Source: Monosiga brevicollis MX1
Taxonomy: Eukaryota; Opisthokonta; Choanoflagellata; Craspedida; Salpingoecidae
DNA length: 64,000 nucleotides
Assembly: GCF_000002865.3 (NCBI RefSeq)
Contig: NW_001865043.1
Location: 725,729 to 789,728 of the forward strand
Reading direction: 5' to 3'
In this document: in pieces, positions 1 to 10,372 of the stretch
Layout of the letters: each line of letters begins with the position of its first letter
Position numbering within the stretch: position 1 is the first letter of the stretch
Made by a program: the position numbers and the translations under genes
Notes under the pieces: generated by a model
What the model saw: the letters and a program-made list of their open reading frames with translations, nothing else
What the model was told of the DNA's origin: nothing
The model's database searches: none

Positions 1-79
1 GCTGCCCGTGCAAGCAAGGGGCGCACCGAATGCTGTTCACAACCTGTCCGCCGGCCCGTTGACTTGGACACCTGTGATC

Positions 80-3000
80 ATGGGATCGGGTGCTAGCAAG
101 TCACAGTCTGGCCGGACCAGCTCGCGGCAGTCTACCCGTCGCCGCACCAAACCCGACAGCAATGGACCAGTAGAGCCCGATGCCCCTAGCTCGCCTAAAG
201 AGAATGGCAGCAGCAGCAACAAATCCCCGAGTCCCGAAAAGCGACCTCTCCCCATCGAGCATGCCATTCTCACACCGGACGCCTCGCCGCGCCCCGTTGT
301 GTCAGATGTCACCACGAATGTCCACACAACGCGACGCGATAAGAGCCGCACGTCTGATGCACTCAGTACACATGGTACTCCGCGAACGCGATCTGTCTCG
401 CCCCGGCCACAGCCGGCAAGCCAGTCAAACTCGCGTTCTGCTTTACCGCCAGCCTCTGCCGAGACAGATCGGAGCTCAGAAGCAACCAATCCGGCCGAGT
501 CTATCGATGCTGAGGCCGGGTCCAACATTGGTGCGGTAGACATGGAGCGACTCTTGCAAAAGTACATGAGCTACATCTTTCACCGCGCTGATCTTGATCA
601 GGATGAGGTGCTCTCTCAAACCGAGTTTGTCAACCTCATTCTTTCCCAGACACTCGACCTGCGCCTCTCCCGCGTCGATGCTGAAGCCATGTTTGAGGAG
701 TACAAGGATCCCCAGGTGGATGGCGTCACTCGCGTGCGCTTTGATCCCCTCATACGGCGCGTGATCGACATGTACTGCGCGGCGCGGCGCGCCGATGACG
801 AGCCGGGATGGCAGTGGTTTGGCATGTACTTTGACGATGATCCCGACTCACTGCCCGCCTATTATGATACTCAAGCCCGTGCCATGACCTACGACCGGCC
901 GGCCGACTTCACCAACCGCCACGTCGTGGAGACGCAGCAGTTTGAGGACGTTGAACTAACCGACGGGACCGTGTTGACGACCTGCTTCGACGACCGCACC
1001 GGGGCTCGCCTCTACCTCGATTTCGAGTCGGGAGAGTGGTTTGCGTTGCCCGCCGAATGGGAGGACTCCATCGTGCGAGTAGGCCACAGCGATGACGCGC
1101 TTAATGGCGACCCGGCCACCTCCGGTGGCCAGTTGCTTAGTGATCGCGACCTGCTGCTCCAAGATGCCCTCGTCATGCATCCGTTGACGGGTGAAGAGTA
1201 TGAGTGTGTGGTCGAAGACGGTGAGCGCCTCTTTTTCGATCACAATGCTGGTGAATGGTGTGCCATGCCCGTGGCCCTCGAGCTTCACGTGCCGGCCGTG
1301 GCTGCTGTGGTGGCCAGCATCCAAGAGCGGTTTCCACGGTGGACCTCCACTCGGGAAATTCTTTACGCGCTTCGCATGTCTGGTTATCATCCAGATGTCG
1401 TTATGGCCGACCGCGAGTCGGAGGAGCAGTCTGCTTTGATGCTGGATGCCAGTGGCCAGCCCGCTGGCGCCGCGTGGGCCTCTCAAGAGGGCACCACCGC
1501 GCCGACCCAACCGCGCAAGCGTCGAGGCCGCTACCCGGTAGGGGATCATCGCTTTGTACACCTTGCCTCCTCCCAATCAACCCTGGCAGCGTTGCTGCGG
1601 ACGGACGAGGATCTTCTCACCGTGACTGCTGCACACTTGAATTCTCCCCGGCACCTACAATCAGGGAACCGTGCCGAGCTGGGAAGAGGCACAACGACAG
1701 GTCGAAGCGTTGCAACAGGAATTGGCTGAGCAACGCGCCGCAGCCCACGCCTTGCAACAGGAGATTGAGTCCAAGAACAATCTCGCTGAGCACCGCAAAC
1801 AGCTGTTGGCGGATGCACAGGCCGAGCTGTTGCAGCTTCAGGACAGCAACGATGCGGCCAAGCGAGCTATGCATGCCGAACAGACGGAGAATTCAGTGGC
1901 TGCGGAGTCTTGGAAGTTAAAGGCCGAGCAGCTTCAGCAACAATATGATGAAGCAGTAAGGGCTATCCGAGGCATCGCGTGATGCGCCCCTATGTTTCTC
2001 TCGATGAGACCCCCCCTGGAGAAAGCGTGCACAGGGTGGATGTCCGGATGCTCATGGGTACATCTTGCTTTTGGTCCTCGTTTTCTTTCGTAGATTGTCG
2101 AATTGGAGGGCGTACGAGGTGGCGGCGATCTGCAGCAAACGCTCCAGGCACGTGATGCCGCGTTAGCCGAGGCCCGCGAGAAGAATACAACGCTACAGCT
2201 GGAGCTCGAGAGCTCCCGACAACAGCTCGAGGTATTGCAGACGGAGGCAGCTGATTCGGCGCAGGCAGCACAAGCACACCGCCAGCGGGCGCAGGGCATG
2301 GCCTCTCTTCTGGGTTCGCTGCGCGAAACGGCCATTGAGCTGCGCGGCAACTACAAGGTGCTCAAGGAGAGTGTGAAGGAGCAGTTGGTAGACGCCTTCT
2401 CGGCCCAACTGGTCGCTACCTCCCGCAGTCTGCAAGATAAGGCGGCTGTGGCCATCGAAGAGGCCACGGCTGACCTGCGCTCCAAATATCGTTATGAATT
2501 TCGGCAAAGAAAGCTTTTATATAATCAATTGCAGGAGATTCGCGGTCAGAGCATCATTTGCTGTTGCGGTTGTGGCTGATGGTCGTGATTTTGGCGGCAG
2601 TGTGTGAATGTGCCGTTCTTTGGCGTTGCTCTGACTTTTGTGGTTGCCTCGGACCGTTACACAGGCAACATCCGCGTCTTTTGCCGAGTACGCCGAGACG
2701 ATCGTGTTTCGTGCGCACTGAGCTTCCCCGACGAGAAGAATTTGGGGGGCGCGACCCAAGTGAGCTGCCCCAACACAAAGTCTGAAGCGGGCTTGGCAAA
2801 GACGTTTGAGTTTGAGCGCGTGTTTGGCCCTGATAGCACACAGGAAGAAGTGTTCTTGGACACTGAGGCCATCATCACAAGCTGTGTTGATGGGTACAAC
2901 GTCTGCCTCATTGCTTACGGGCAAACAGGTGCGTTCACATTTCAATCCGGTGTTGGTGCGACCCGATAATCCGATTTGGAGCCCGTGGCCCTTGTACGCT

Positions 3001-4279
3001 GGCAATGGCGCAATCTCAACCTTGGCTCTTGGTGCCGTTGTCATCTTCCGCCACTTGGCGATGCTAGGCTCGGGCAAGACATATACCATGGTAAGGCTGA
3101 TTTGCCGCTTTCACTTGGGCCGACTATTTTGTCTTGTCAGGGCCGTGCAGGCTCGGCGCCATTTTTTTTTTAAATTTTTTTTTTTTATTGTAATGCATGC
3201 GTTTGCGTACGTGTGCGATCAATCATCATCGTCATCATCATCATCGTTGTTGTTGTTGTGCCCTCCCGATAGATGGGCACGCCAGAGAATCCTGGTGTGA
3301 ACCGGCGCGCGGTTAAAGAGCTGATCCGCATCATGAGTGAGCGCGAGCACATTGAATACGAGATGCAGGTCTCGCTCATGGAGATTTACAACGAGAAGAT
3401 CATTGACCTGCTCTCTACTGACGTGTCGGATAACAGTAAGTCAACACTCGAGGTTGGCGTTGAGGGCTTGGCTACAGCCGGGTGGGCTGCTGGCGTGTGC
3501 ACTCGCTCGTTCAGCCTGTTGAGTCTCATTGGCCCGCAATACCAATGTTCTGTCCCGCGACACCTACCTTCAGAGTGCGACATTCGGCTCGATCCAAAGA
3601 CCAAGCTGCCATTTGTCGCAGACCTGATCAAGCGACCGGTGAAAACAGAGGCGGAAGTGTTGCAAGCCTTGGCCGATGGCGACAACAACCGCCATGTCGC
3701 GTCGACCAAGATGAATTCGCACAGTTCGCGCTCCCATCTGCTGCTGCAAATTTATACCATGGGGCGTGACTCCGTGTCAGGGGAAATTACGCGTGGCAAG
3801 CTCACGCTTGTGGATCTGGCGGGCTCTGAACGCGTGGCCAAGACCGACGCGACTGGGCAACGCCTGGTGGAGGCCGCGGCCATTAATAAGAGCCTCTCCT
3901 CCCTGGGTCAAGTCTTTGGGAGCTTGCGCTCTGGCCAGGGCCACGTGCCGTATCGAAACTGCAAGCTGACCCACATTCTTGAAGATAGCTTGGGCGGTGA
4001 TGCCAAGACCTGCGTCTTTGTGAACGTGAGCCCTGCTGATAGCAACCTGGCAGAGACTGTGGGCACGCTTCAATTTGGCACGGTATGTCGTATTGGCGTG
4101 CGCTGTTGCGCTTCGGGCTGTTGGGTTTGTCTCTTCGCGCCACACGTTCCCTGCTTTTGTGATTGTTGGTGCTCTGACTTTGCCAATTGCGGCGGGCCTG
4201 GTTTTCAAACGCAACGCCACAGTCTATCCGTCAGATTGAGCTCAATACCAACAAGAAGAAAAAAAGTGCCAAACGGTAG
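80..4279 (+). CDS. Kinesin-14-type motor with N-terminal EF-hand and WW-like segments
   Basis: Predicted 1099-residue minus-end-type microtubule motor. Exons: 80-1621, 1665-1955, 2094-2544, 2665-2928, 3068-3090, 3273-3435, 3574-4082, 4223-4279. The ATG at 80 starts MGSGASKS, a typical N-myristoylation signal (Gly2, Ser6, Lys7). Around residues 180-230 is an EF-hand-like helix-loop (DLDQDEVLSQTEF). Around residues 300-410 are two WW-like blocks (DDRTGARLYLDFESGEW and EDGERLFFDHNAGEW). A coiled coil follows, then the neck QEIRGNIRVFCRVR characteristic of C-terminal kinesin-14 motors. The motor is intact: P-loop GQTGSGKTYTM (split by an intron), switch I NSHSSRSH, switch II LVDLAGSER, then a basic tail ending KKKKSAKR. 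The family walks to microtubule minus ends. Membrane attachment by myristate and calcium control through the EF-hand are inference. The first intron (43 bp) is the shortest and least certain. Confidence 0.88.
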
Positions 4280-5174
4280 TGTGCTGCCACCGCCTGCCTG
4301 TGTTGGGTTGAGCCTTGTCCGCAGTGGGCAGAAATGGTCGCGACGTTCAATTTCTTTAATTATCACTGAGTCATCAAGCATAATGCTGAAATACCACCAT
4401 GATTCCTCTTCTGCTCCCGCTTTTCATGTGCGCGTCCTTGAAGCCAGAGCAAGACCCAGGCAGGGAGGAGTCACTGCATCCGAGGGGGATACGAGGCACA
4501 ACCCGCTTTTTCTTGACCATGTCCTTGCGAATGCGAGAGCTCAAAACGTGACGTTCTGGGACATGATGTGCATACATGCATTTGGATGCATGTGTGCATT
4601 TGATACATTTGACGAGAAAAAGTGATACAGTGAGGCTGGGGTCCGACCCAGGGGGGGTGCCGGGCGGAGCGCCAGGGCGAGGATTAGGCATTTGCGCAGG
4701 TAAGCCCACGATGTATGGAGGGGCTGGCCCGCCGAGCTTTGGAGCAGATGTCAGCGCATCAGACAACATGACTGCGCGCCAACGCTGCCCGGCTCTGCTG
4801 CACCCTTTGTGCGAGTGTGGAGCGCCAAACGAGCGCCCAGCACCATGGGGCTGGCGCTTGCTCGCGATTACCGCTCACCCTGGGCTTGCTAGCAGAGAAA
4901 ACTCGTGTTGGGGGCGTGGTTTAGAGAAGCGAGAGAGAGAGAGAGAGAGTGGGGGAGGGGGACAAGAAGGAGGGGTGGATACCAAGGGAGTCGCTCCCTT
5001 CGCTTGGTTGAGGGACCCCCGCGCACGAACCACACGTCCTGAAACGATGATGGTAGGCGCACAAAAAAGCCGGTATCTTCAAGTCTTGGCGTTGTTGCTG
5101 TTCCAGCGCCACACGACATGGCCCACATTTGAGTGGGTTGCCCGCCCTCGGCCGGCTCCCCTTTCCCTTGCACG
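4280..5174. other. Intergenic stretch, no supported gene
   Basis: Downstream of the kinesin. One plus frame stays open from 4576 to 5421, but its product is rich in Gly, Pro and Arg, runs through a GA microsatellite at about 4928-4950, and shows no domain. I could not assemble exons here. A 5' exon of the small candidate gene at 5175 could lie in this stretch. Confidence 0.4.
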
Positions 5175-5410
5175 ATGCAGAAAGGTGCAATGTGGTTTCA
5201 AGTCCAGCAGCAGAATAGCCCCTGCTTTTGGCGCATCGCCAATTTCGCCCTGGTGTGGCCGATGGCGACCGCTCGAATCAGCTCGTAGCCAGTCGTCCCA
5301 TCCCATGTGGGGATCCTTACCATTGAGCACGCAGCGTACTATCTGCACTCGACACAATCGTGCGCTTCGTACGACCCAAGAAGACCAAGAAGGCCAAGTA
5401 CGACCTCTAA
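5175..5410 (+). CDS. Possible small two-exon gene, product unknown
   Basis: A 61-residue reading is possible with exons 5175-5284 and 5335-5410 and a 50-bp GT-AG intron. It begins MQKGAMWFQVQQQ and ends with the basic tail VRFVRPKKTKKAKYDL. The join is in frame and the tail looks protein-like, unlike the flanking sequence, which is why I list it. I do not recognise the family. The middle (FWRIANFALVWPMATA) is hydrophobic enough to be a membrane segment. This could instead be the last two exons of a longer gene whose earlier exons I could not find, or chance. Confidence 0.28.
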
Positions 5411-6317
5411 ACGGCTCATGAGATTGCTTGTGTCTAAGCAACACCCGCCCGACCTTGACACTCTTTTGATGTTCATGGCCAATCCCTGGGGTATCGCTTT
5501 CGCATCGGCTGCCCATCATGGATAAGCCTCAGAAGGGTATTGACGCTAGCTGTGGCCCCAGCATGAAGCGGGGTGGGGCAGAACCAACAAAAGAGTATGC
5601 ATGGTGAATGAAGGAGCTGGATATCCCTGCAGCCAGGGATCGTCGTCACGCGCAAAACCCGCTTGAGGTGGGTTGGTGGTATCTTGCACAAGCACGCTTC
5701 AGGGGGGGGGCGGGGGGGGAGCGGGCGTTTGGTGAAGCCACTAGATCTTGGGTGTGCGACGCGTGCGTAAGAGACGGCAGTTTTCTGTCCTTTCCCTTTC
5801 CCGCTCCCTGTCCCTCTCTCTTGCCCTTGCGGGTTTCTCACAACGACTCATTCAGCCCTTTGTCCCTTATCGTCATCAACCAGCTCCTTGCTGGTGCGTC
5901 CGCAAGCGCAAGACACTCGAGCGAGCTGAGCAAGGACATTGATTGCCTTTGCACCGCCGCTTGTGCGCTACCATTCCATTGAACTAGCCAGCTCGACCCA
6001 CACGCCTCGTGCACTCGCTGCGACAACAAAGGGTGTGGCAGCTCGTTGCCCCCTTCTGCCCCTCCTGCCGTTGGCCTCCCACCTGGGCTGCCTGCAGCCA
6101 GCCCAAGCTAGGGCCTCGCTACTTGTCGGGCCTATCCCAGCAGCACCCTCGCAAAGTTGGCCATCTTCTCCACGGCTCAGGCCAGAGCCCGATTACCACC
6201 GCAACAGACTTTTTTTTTGGGGGGGGGGTTCTATCGTCGCATCCACATCCCCACCAACGCTGTCCTGTGGCTACCGTCAAGGAGTGCCCTTGTGAGTCAT
6301 CGACCCCTTCATTCGCA
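5411..6317. other. Intergenic and probable 5' UTR of the next gene
   Basis: Contains G-rich runs at about 5703-5722 and 6220-6228 and a pyrimidine-rich tract around 5790-5825. The frame upstream of 6318 is open back to 6009, so an earlier start for the next gene is possible, but the upstream residues look non-coding. Nothing else seen. Confidence 0.4.
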
Positions 6318-9300
6318 ATGGCTGTGCCTGCAGCGACCATCGTCCAACCTACTTCTTCTTGTTCCTCCACCAAGCTCCCCATTTACGGTGACCGCGGGCA
6401 GACGGCCACCCCCGAGAAGAAACACTACTCGGAGAATCAGCTCACCTCACACCAAGTCAATCAAATTCTCCAGTCGTGTGAACACGAGTTCCGCGACCTG
6501 GATGCATATTCCTCCCTGGTCCACCTTTGCACTGCTTCCACCACCGCCGCTGCCGCCATTGCTGCTCATCCTGTTGATACTTCAGCCCTGACCGACACCC
6601 CCCGCTCTGCGTCACTGACTCAGTCATCCTCATCAGGCCCCATCATGCGGACCATGCAAGGCCTGGAGCTGCCTCGAGCCACTGCCGGTGCGACTACGGC
6701 TGCTCATCTTGCCGTTGAACCCAAGGCTTTGAGCACCAACGCCAGCAATAGCACCAATGCCCTCCCTTCCCTCGCGCAATCCCGTGAACCCTTGGCTGTC
6801 AGCCACGCCACCACGTCCACCACAACCAACGCTTTCCTGACACTAAACCCCGCGTGCGGCGCCGCCGACAATGCTTCCACTCCCTCCGCGTCAAACACCA
6901 CCTCTGCGCTTGGTCAAGTCAGCCTTGGCCCCACCCAACTGCCCTCAGCCCCGGGCACATTGTCAAGCATGACTCCTACGCAGCTACAAGCGCGCACCTC
7001 CGAACCTGAATTGGCCGGCTTGTTGGCCTCGGGTCAGACGGACGCCTTGCTAGAGCAGGCCGCTCCCGACTTTAGCGCCCTCTGCCAGTGGATGGACATT
7101 CATCTCTCGCCGCGCCGCTCCGCCAGTGAGGCCGAAAGCACCGGGGCCGACTCCCCGTCCAAGCGCCATAAGAACCACCCCTCTACAACGCTCGACTTTT
7201 CGACTGGGTCTCGTCTATCACTCACGGAGCGCAGCCCGTCGCCTACCAGACCCTGGTCGGCTTTTTATGCCCAGAACTCAGAGCAGAATCAGACCCTGGT
7301 GACGCAGTCTCAGCCACGACACCAAGACCACCAGCGGCAAGCATACCCAGGATCCACGCAAGGCCCAGTTGTCCAGCTTCATGGCAGCCCACATCGTCCA
7401 TCACCCGTGCCTCCACCCGTCTTTGCCCCCCCTGTCGACATGAGTCCTGCTCGAGGCAATCGTTCAACAAGCTTGGGCGGCAACAACAGCCCTCAAATCG
7501 TACACTCGCGCGAGTACGTTGCCTCTTCCCCCCGCTCCCCCGCTCGGTCCCGTCCTCTTGCTTGAACAGGTTGATTATCACTCACTAAATTCCTGGCATG
7601 TCTTTTGCATAGGTTGGCACCGTCCCAGCTGCAGCATCTTCCCACAAGCCAGCCGTGGTCAGCACCAGCCCGCGTGCACATGCACCATAGCAGTCCCATG
7701 CTGCTGCATGACGGGTCCATGACGCCAGAGCGCCACGTCCCTCGCTGCTTGTCATCCGTGGAATTGGAGCCCTTCCACCCGGCCAGCTCCCTTTCCTCGG
7801 CCTATGGCCACGCCTCACCCGTGCAGCCTGGCAGCCACCCTGACATGATTGACATTCTCATCATGGCCGACCAGCAAACCTGTCGCGTGACTTTTATGAC
7901 CAACGATAACAACGACGCAGTCGACCGTGCCATCGCCGTGGCGGTTGGCCGACGCCCTGGTGCGTACATTTTGTCGTGCGGTTCTGGCTGACATGCCTCC
8001 ATCAGATGCCGTGCTCCAGCGAGACCTTGCTGTTCATACTCGTTGCCTAAAGCGGCCGGTCCTATGCTCATCGTTACTTTTGTGCGTATGGTGTGTGCGT
8101 GCGTATAATTGTGCGCGTTTAGGAACTTTTGGCCTGCGTGACGACCAGGGTTCTGTTGCCATTTCTGCGCCCGTACTGCAATTTCGCGGCGGCCCCTTTG
8201 AACTGATCGATTTCGAGGGTGATGGTGTGTCTCCTGTTCCTGTTGTGCAATCTCTCGTCGTTGGTGGCAGAGAGTGTGCTTGAAGTCGCTGCCAATCTCA
8301 CGTCGCATGTGCTTGCCCTCCCTGTCTCTCGCTCCTGTCGGCCTGTTTGTTTTGCAGGACGCTCGCTGTCCAGGCTTGGCTCGCCCCATACCCCACTGCG
8401 CCATCGCCTGACCGCTTCCTCAGCAGAGGGATTGCGGGCTCCACGCATGGAGGACATGTTGGGCTCACCAATGTCCACGCGCTTGTCCAGCGAGCTGTCT
8501 TCGTTGGGCTCGGAAGGCGGGTCCCACATTCAGATTGTGCCGCCAACCGCGGCCCGCCTTGCCGCTCTCAACAGCGAAAACGCGGCGCTGCACATACCGG
8601 CAAGCGTGTCCAGCTTTGCAGCCACGCCAGTAGATGCAGCGGTAGCGACATCCCGTAGCAATGACGCTCTTTCCAAAGAAGAGGCCAAGGGCATCATTCA
8701 TGCTGTCGACGCTCGTCTCGAGCAGCTGGGCCTGTGCAGTCAGCGTCAAAAGACTTGTTTCCTGACACTGATTGGTACGTGCACAAGCTTTTGCACTTTG
8801 CGTGCCCTCCCTCGGTCAACCAACAGTGGCCTGCCAGTGCTGGCTCTCCTCTGTCACCATTCATGTTGCACTGAACGAACGAACGAACGAACGAACGACC
8901 AAACGACTAGGTGTCAAGATCTCGCAGCAGCATTATAGCACCATCATCAAATGCTTCAAGCGTGACGCTTGGACCGGCGGAATTCGGGCTAGCTTTTCTT
9001 TGCGCAAAATGCGAGTGTGCGTGTTGGACATGAGCGACGTACGTGTCGGGCAACATGGGTCTGCTTGCGTTACGCGATGTGATTCGAGAGCTCATTTTTG
9101 TTTCTCTTGGTTCTTTTGGCTACCTTTGGTGCCTGGTGGGCTGCTTCGGGTATGCTGATAGGAGGAGTGGATGTCCATGAAGCGCTATCTGCCTCAGGTG
9201 CATGCTGAGCTTCAACGTCGCCGCGAGTTTAAGCGCCAGATGCGCGAGCAACAGCGAGCAGCGGTATGTCATCTCACCCGGAGGCAGATCACGCTTTGAT

Positions 9301-9404
9301 TGTTGCCATATCGATCTTACGCGCATGCCTTTTGCCAGCTCGCGCAGGAGGAGGTTGCTCTGGCAGCCAATCAAGAGCTCATGGCTGCAGACTTCTCCGA
9401 TTGA
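6318..9404 (+). CDS. Unrecognised Ser/Thr/Pro-rich protein with a basic helical C-terminus
   Basis: Predicted 796 residues from seven exons: 6318-7546, 7613-7959, 8123-8224, 8358-8774, 8911-9038, 9162-9263, 9339-9404. All joins use GT-AG and keep frame. The N-terminal 400 residues are low-complexity Ser/Thr/Ala/Pro, with one ordered-looking segment near the start (ENQLTSHQVNQILQSCEHEF). The central exons encode a more ordered region (DMIDILIMADQQTCRVTF and GTFGLRDDQGSVAISAPVLQF). The end is helical and charged (EEWMSMKRYLPQVHAELQRR then RREFKRQMREQQRAA). I do not recognise a domain. Disordered N-terminus plus conserved core would fit a scaffold or regulatory protein, but that is a guess. The intron at 8775-8910 contains a GAAC tetranucleotide repeat. 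Confidence 0.7.
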
Positions 9405-10372
9405 GTATTCTGTGATCATGCGAATGTTTTGACTATCGCAAACTTGTACCTTTTCTTTTTCTTTTGCTGAACAGTCTCTCCAGCCCACTTGTGCGCAAGA
9501 ACTATTTTAAGCCTGTGGGTACTGGGATATTTGATCTATACACAGCTGCTACGTGCGGCCTACTTGTCGAACGCCCTGGTCGTGCCTGTGTGATGGCCTC
9601 ATTTCTATCTATTCCCCCATTCGTCTACCTTGTTTTTATCCTGCTTGTTCGTCGTTGTTTCTTTTCGTTTGTTTGTGTGATCAACCACTGTGTGGGCGGG
9701 GCAGCACACGAGGGTGCTGCCCGGCGCTTAGTTTTCAGACGCATCGGTGCGCGCTTGGTTGCATAGCCCTTGAGCGGCATGCAACATGGACGCAGCTAGT
9801 GTGACTCCTTCGACCAGCTTAGACCCTCTGTGTTTCTTCTTCGTTCTTGTGTGCTTGTGTGCTTTTCCTCTTTCTTTCTAGTGTCATGTTTGTCAAAGCC
9901 TCTCTTAGGTTGAACAGCCGATGGCAAACAGACAATGTGCCCTCTCACGCCAACCCCGTGCTTGCCCCCGCCATCCCTACTCCCCAATTGATACATCCGC
10001 CTCACGCCTCCTTCCAAACTTCCCCCGAGTCAAAGAACGAGGAGTCAAATTAAATTTACATCGATGTTAAAAAAAATAGACTGACAAGTGGTAGCATATC
10101 CATTTGATCAACCAGTCGTTGTGTAGTGCAAGCAAGCTCTTCCTCTTTGTGCTTGTCGCCGTTTCCTCTCTCTCTCTGTGTGTGTCTCTCTCTGTCGCTT
10201 GGTGAGTGACCAGGCGGCGGAAGAGGGAGGGCGCTTCTCCTTCGGGGGCGCAGGGTTTGACCAGCGTGTGTGGAACGTCTGGAGACGTGATCTGCCTGGT
10301 TCTGGTGGATGTGACACTGCACATTTGTAGTTGTAGAGGCTGAGCACAGGTGCGCGATTTGTGAAAGGTGGA
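9405..10372. other. Intergenic between two plus-strand genes
   Basis: AT- and pyrimidine-rich patches, a short poly(A) at about 10070, and a CT/GT-rich stretch at 10165-10195. Likely holds the 3' end of the preceding transcript and the promoter of the KDM6-like gene. No coding signal seen on either strand. Confidence 0.4.

Noticed and set aside
4576-5421. Plus-strand open frame of 281 codons
   Set aside because: Its product is low in complexity, crosses a GA microsatellite, has no domain and disagrees with the better frame of the small candidate gene at its 3' end.
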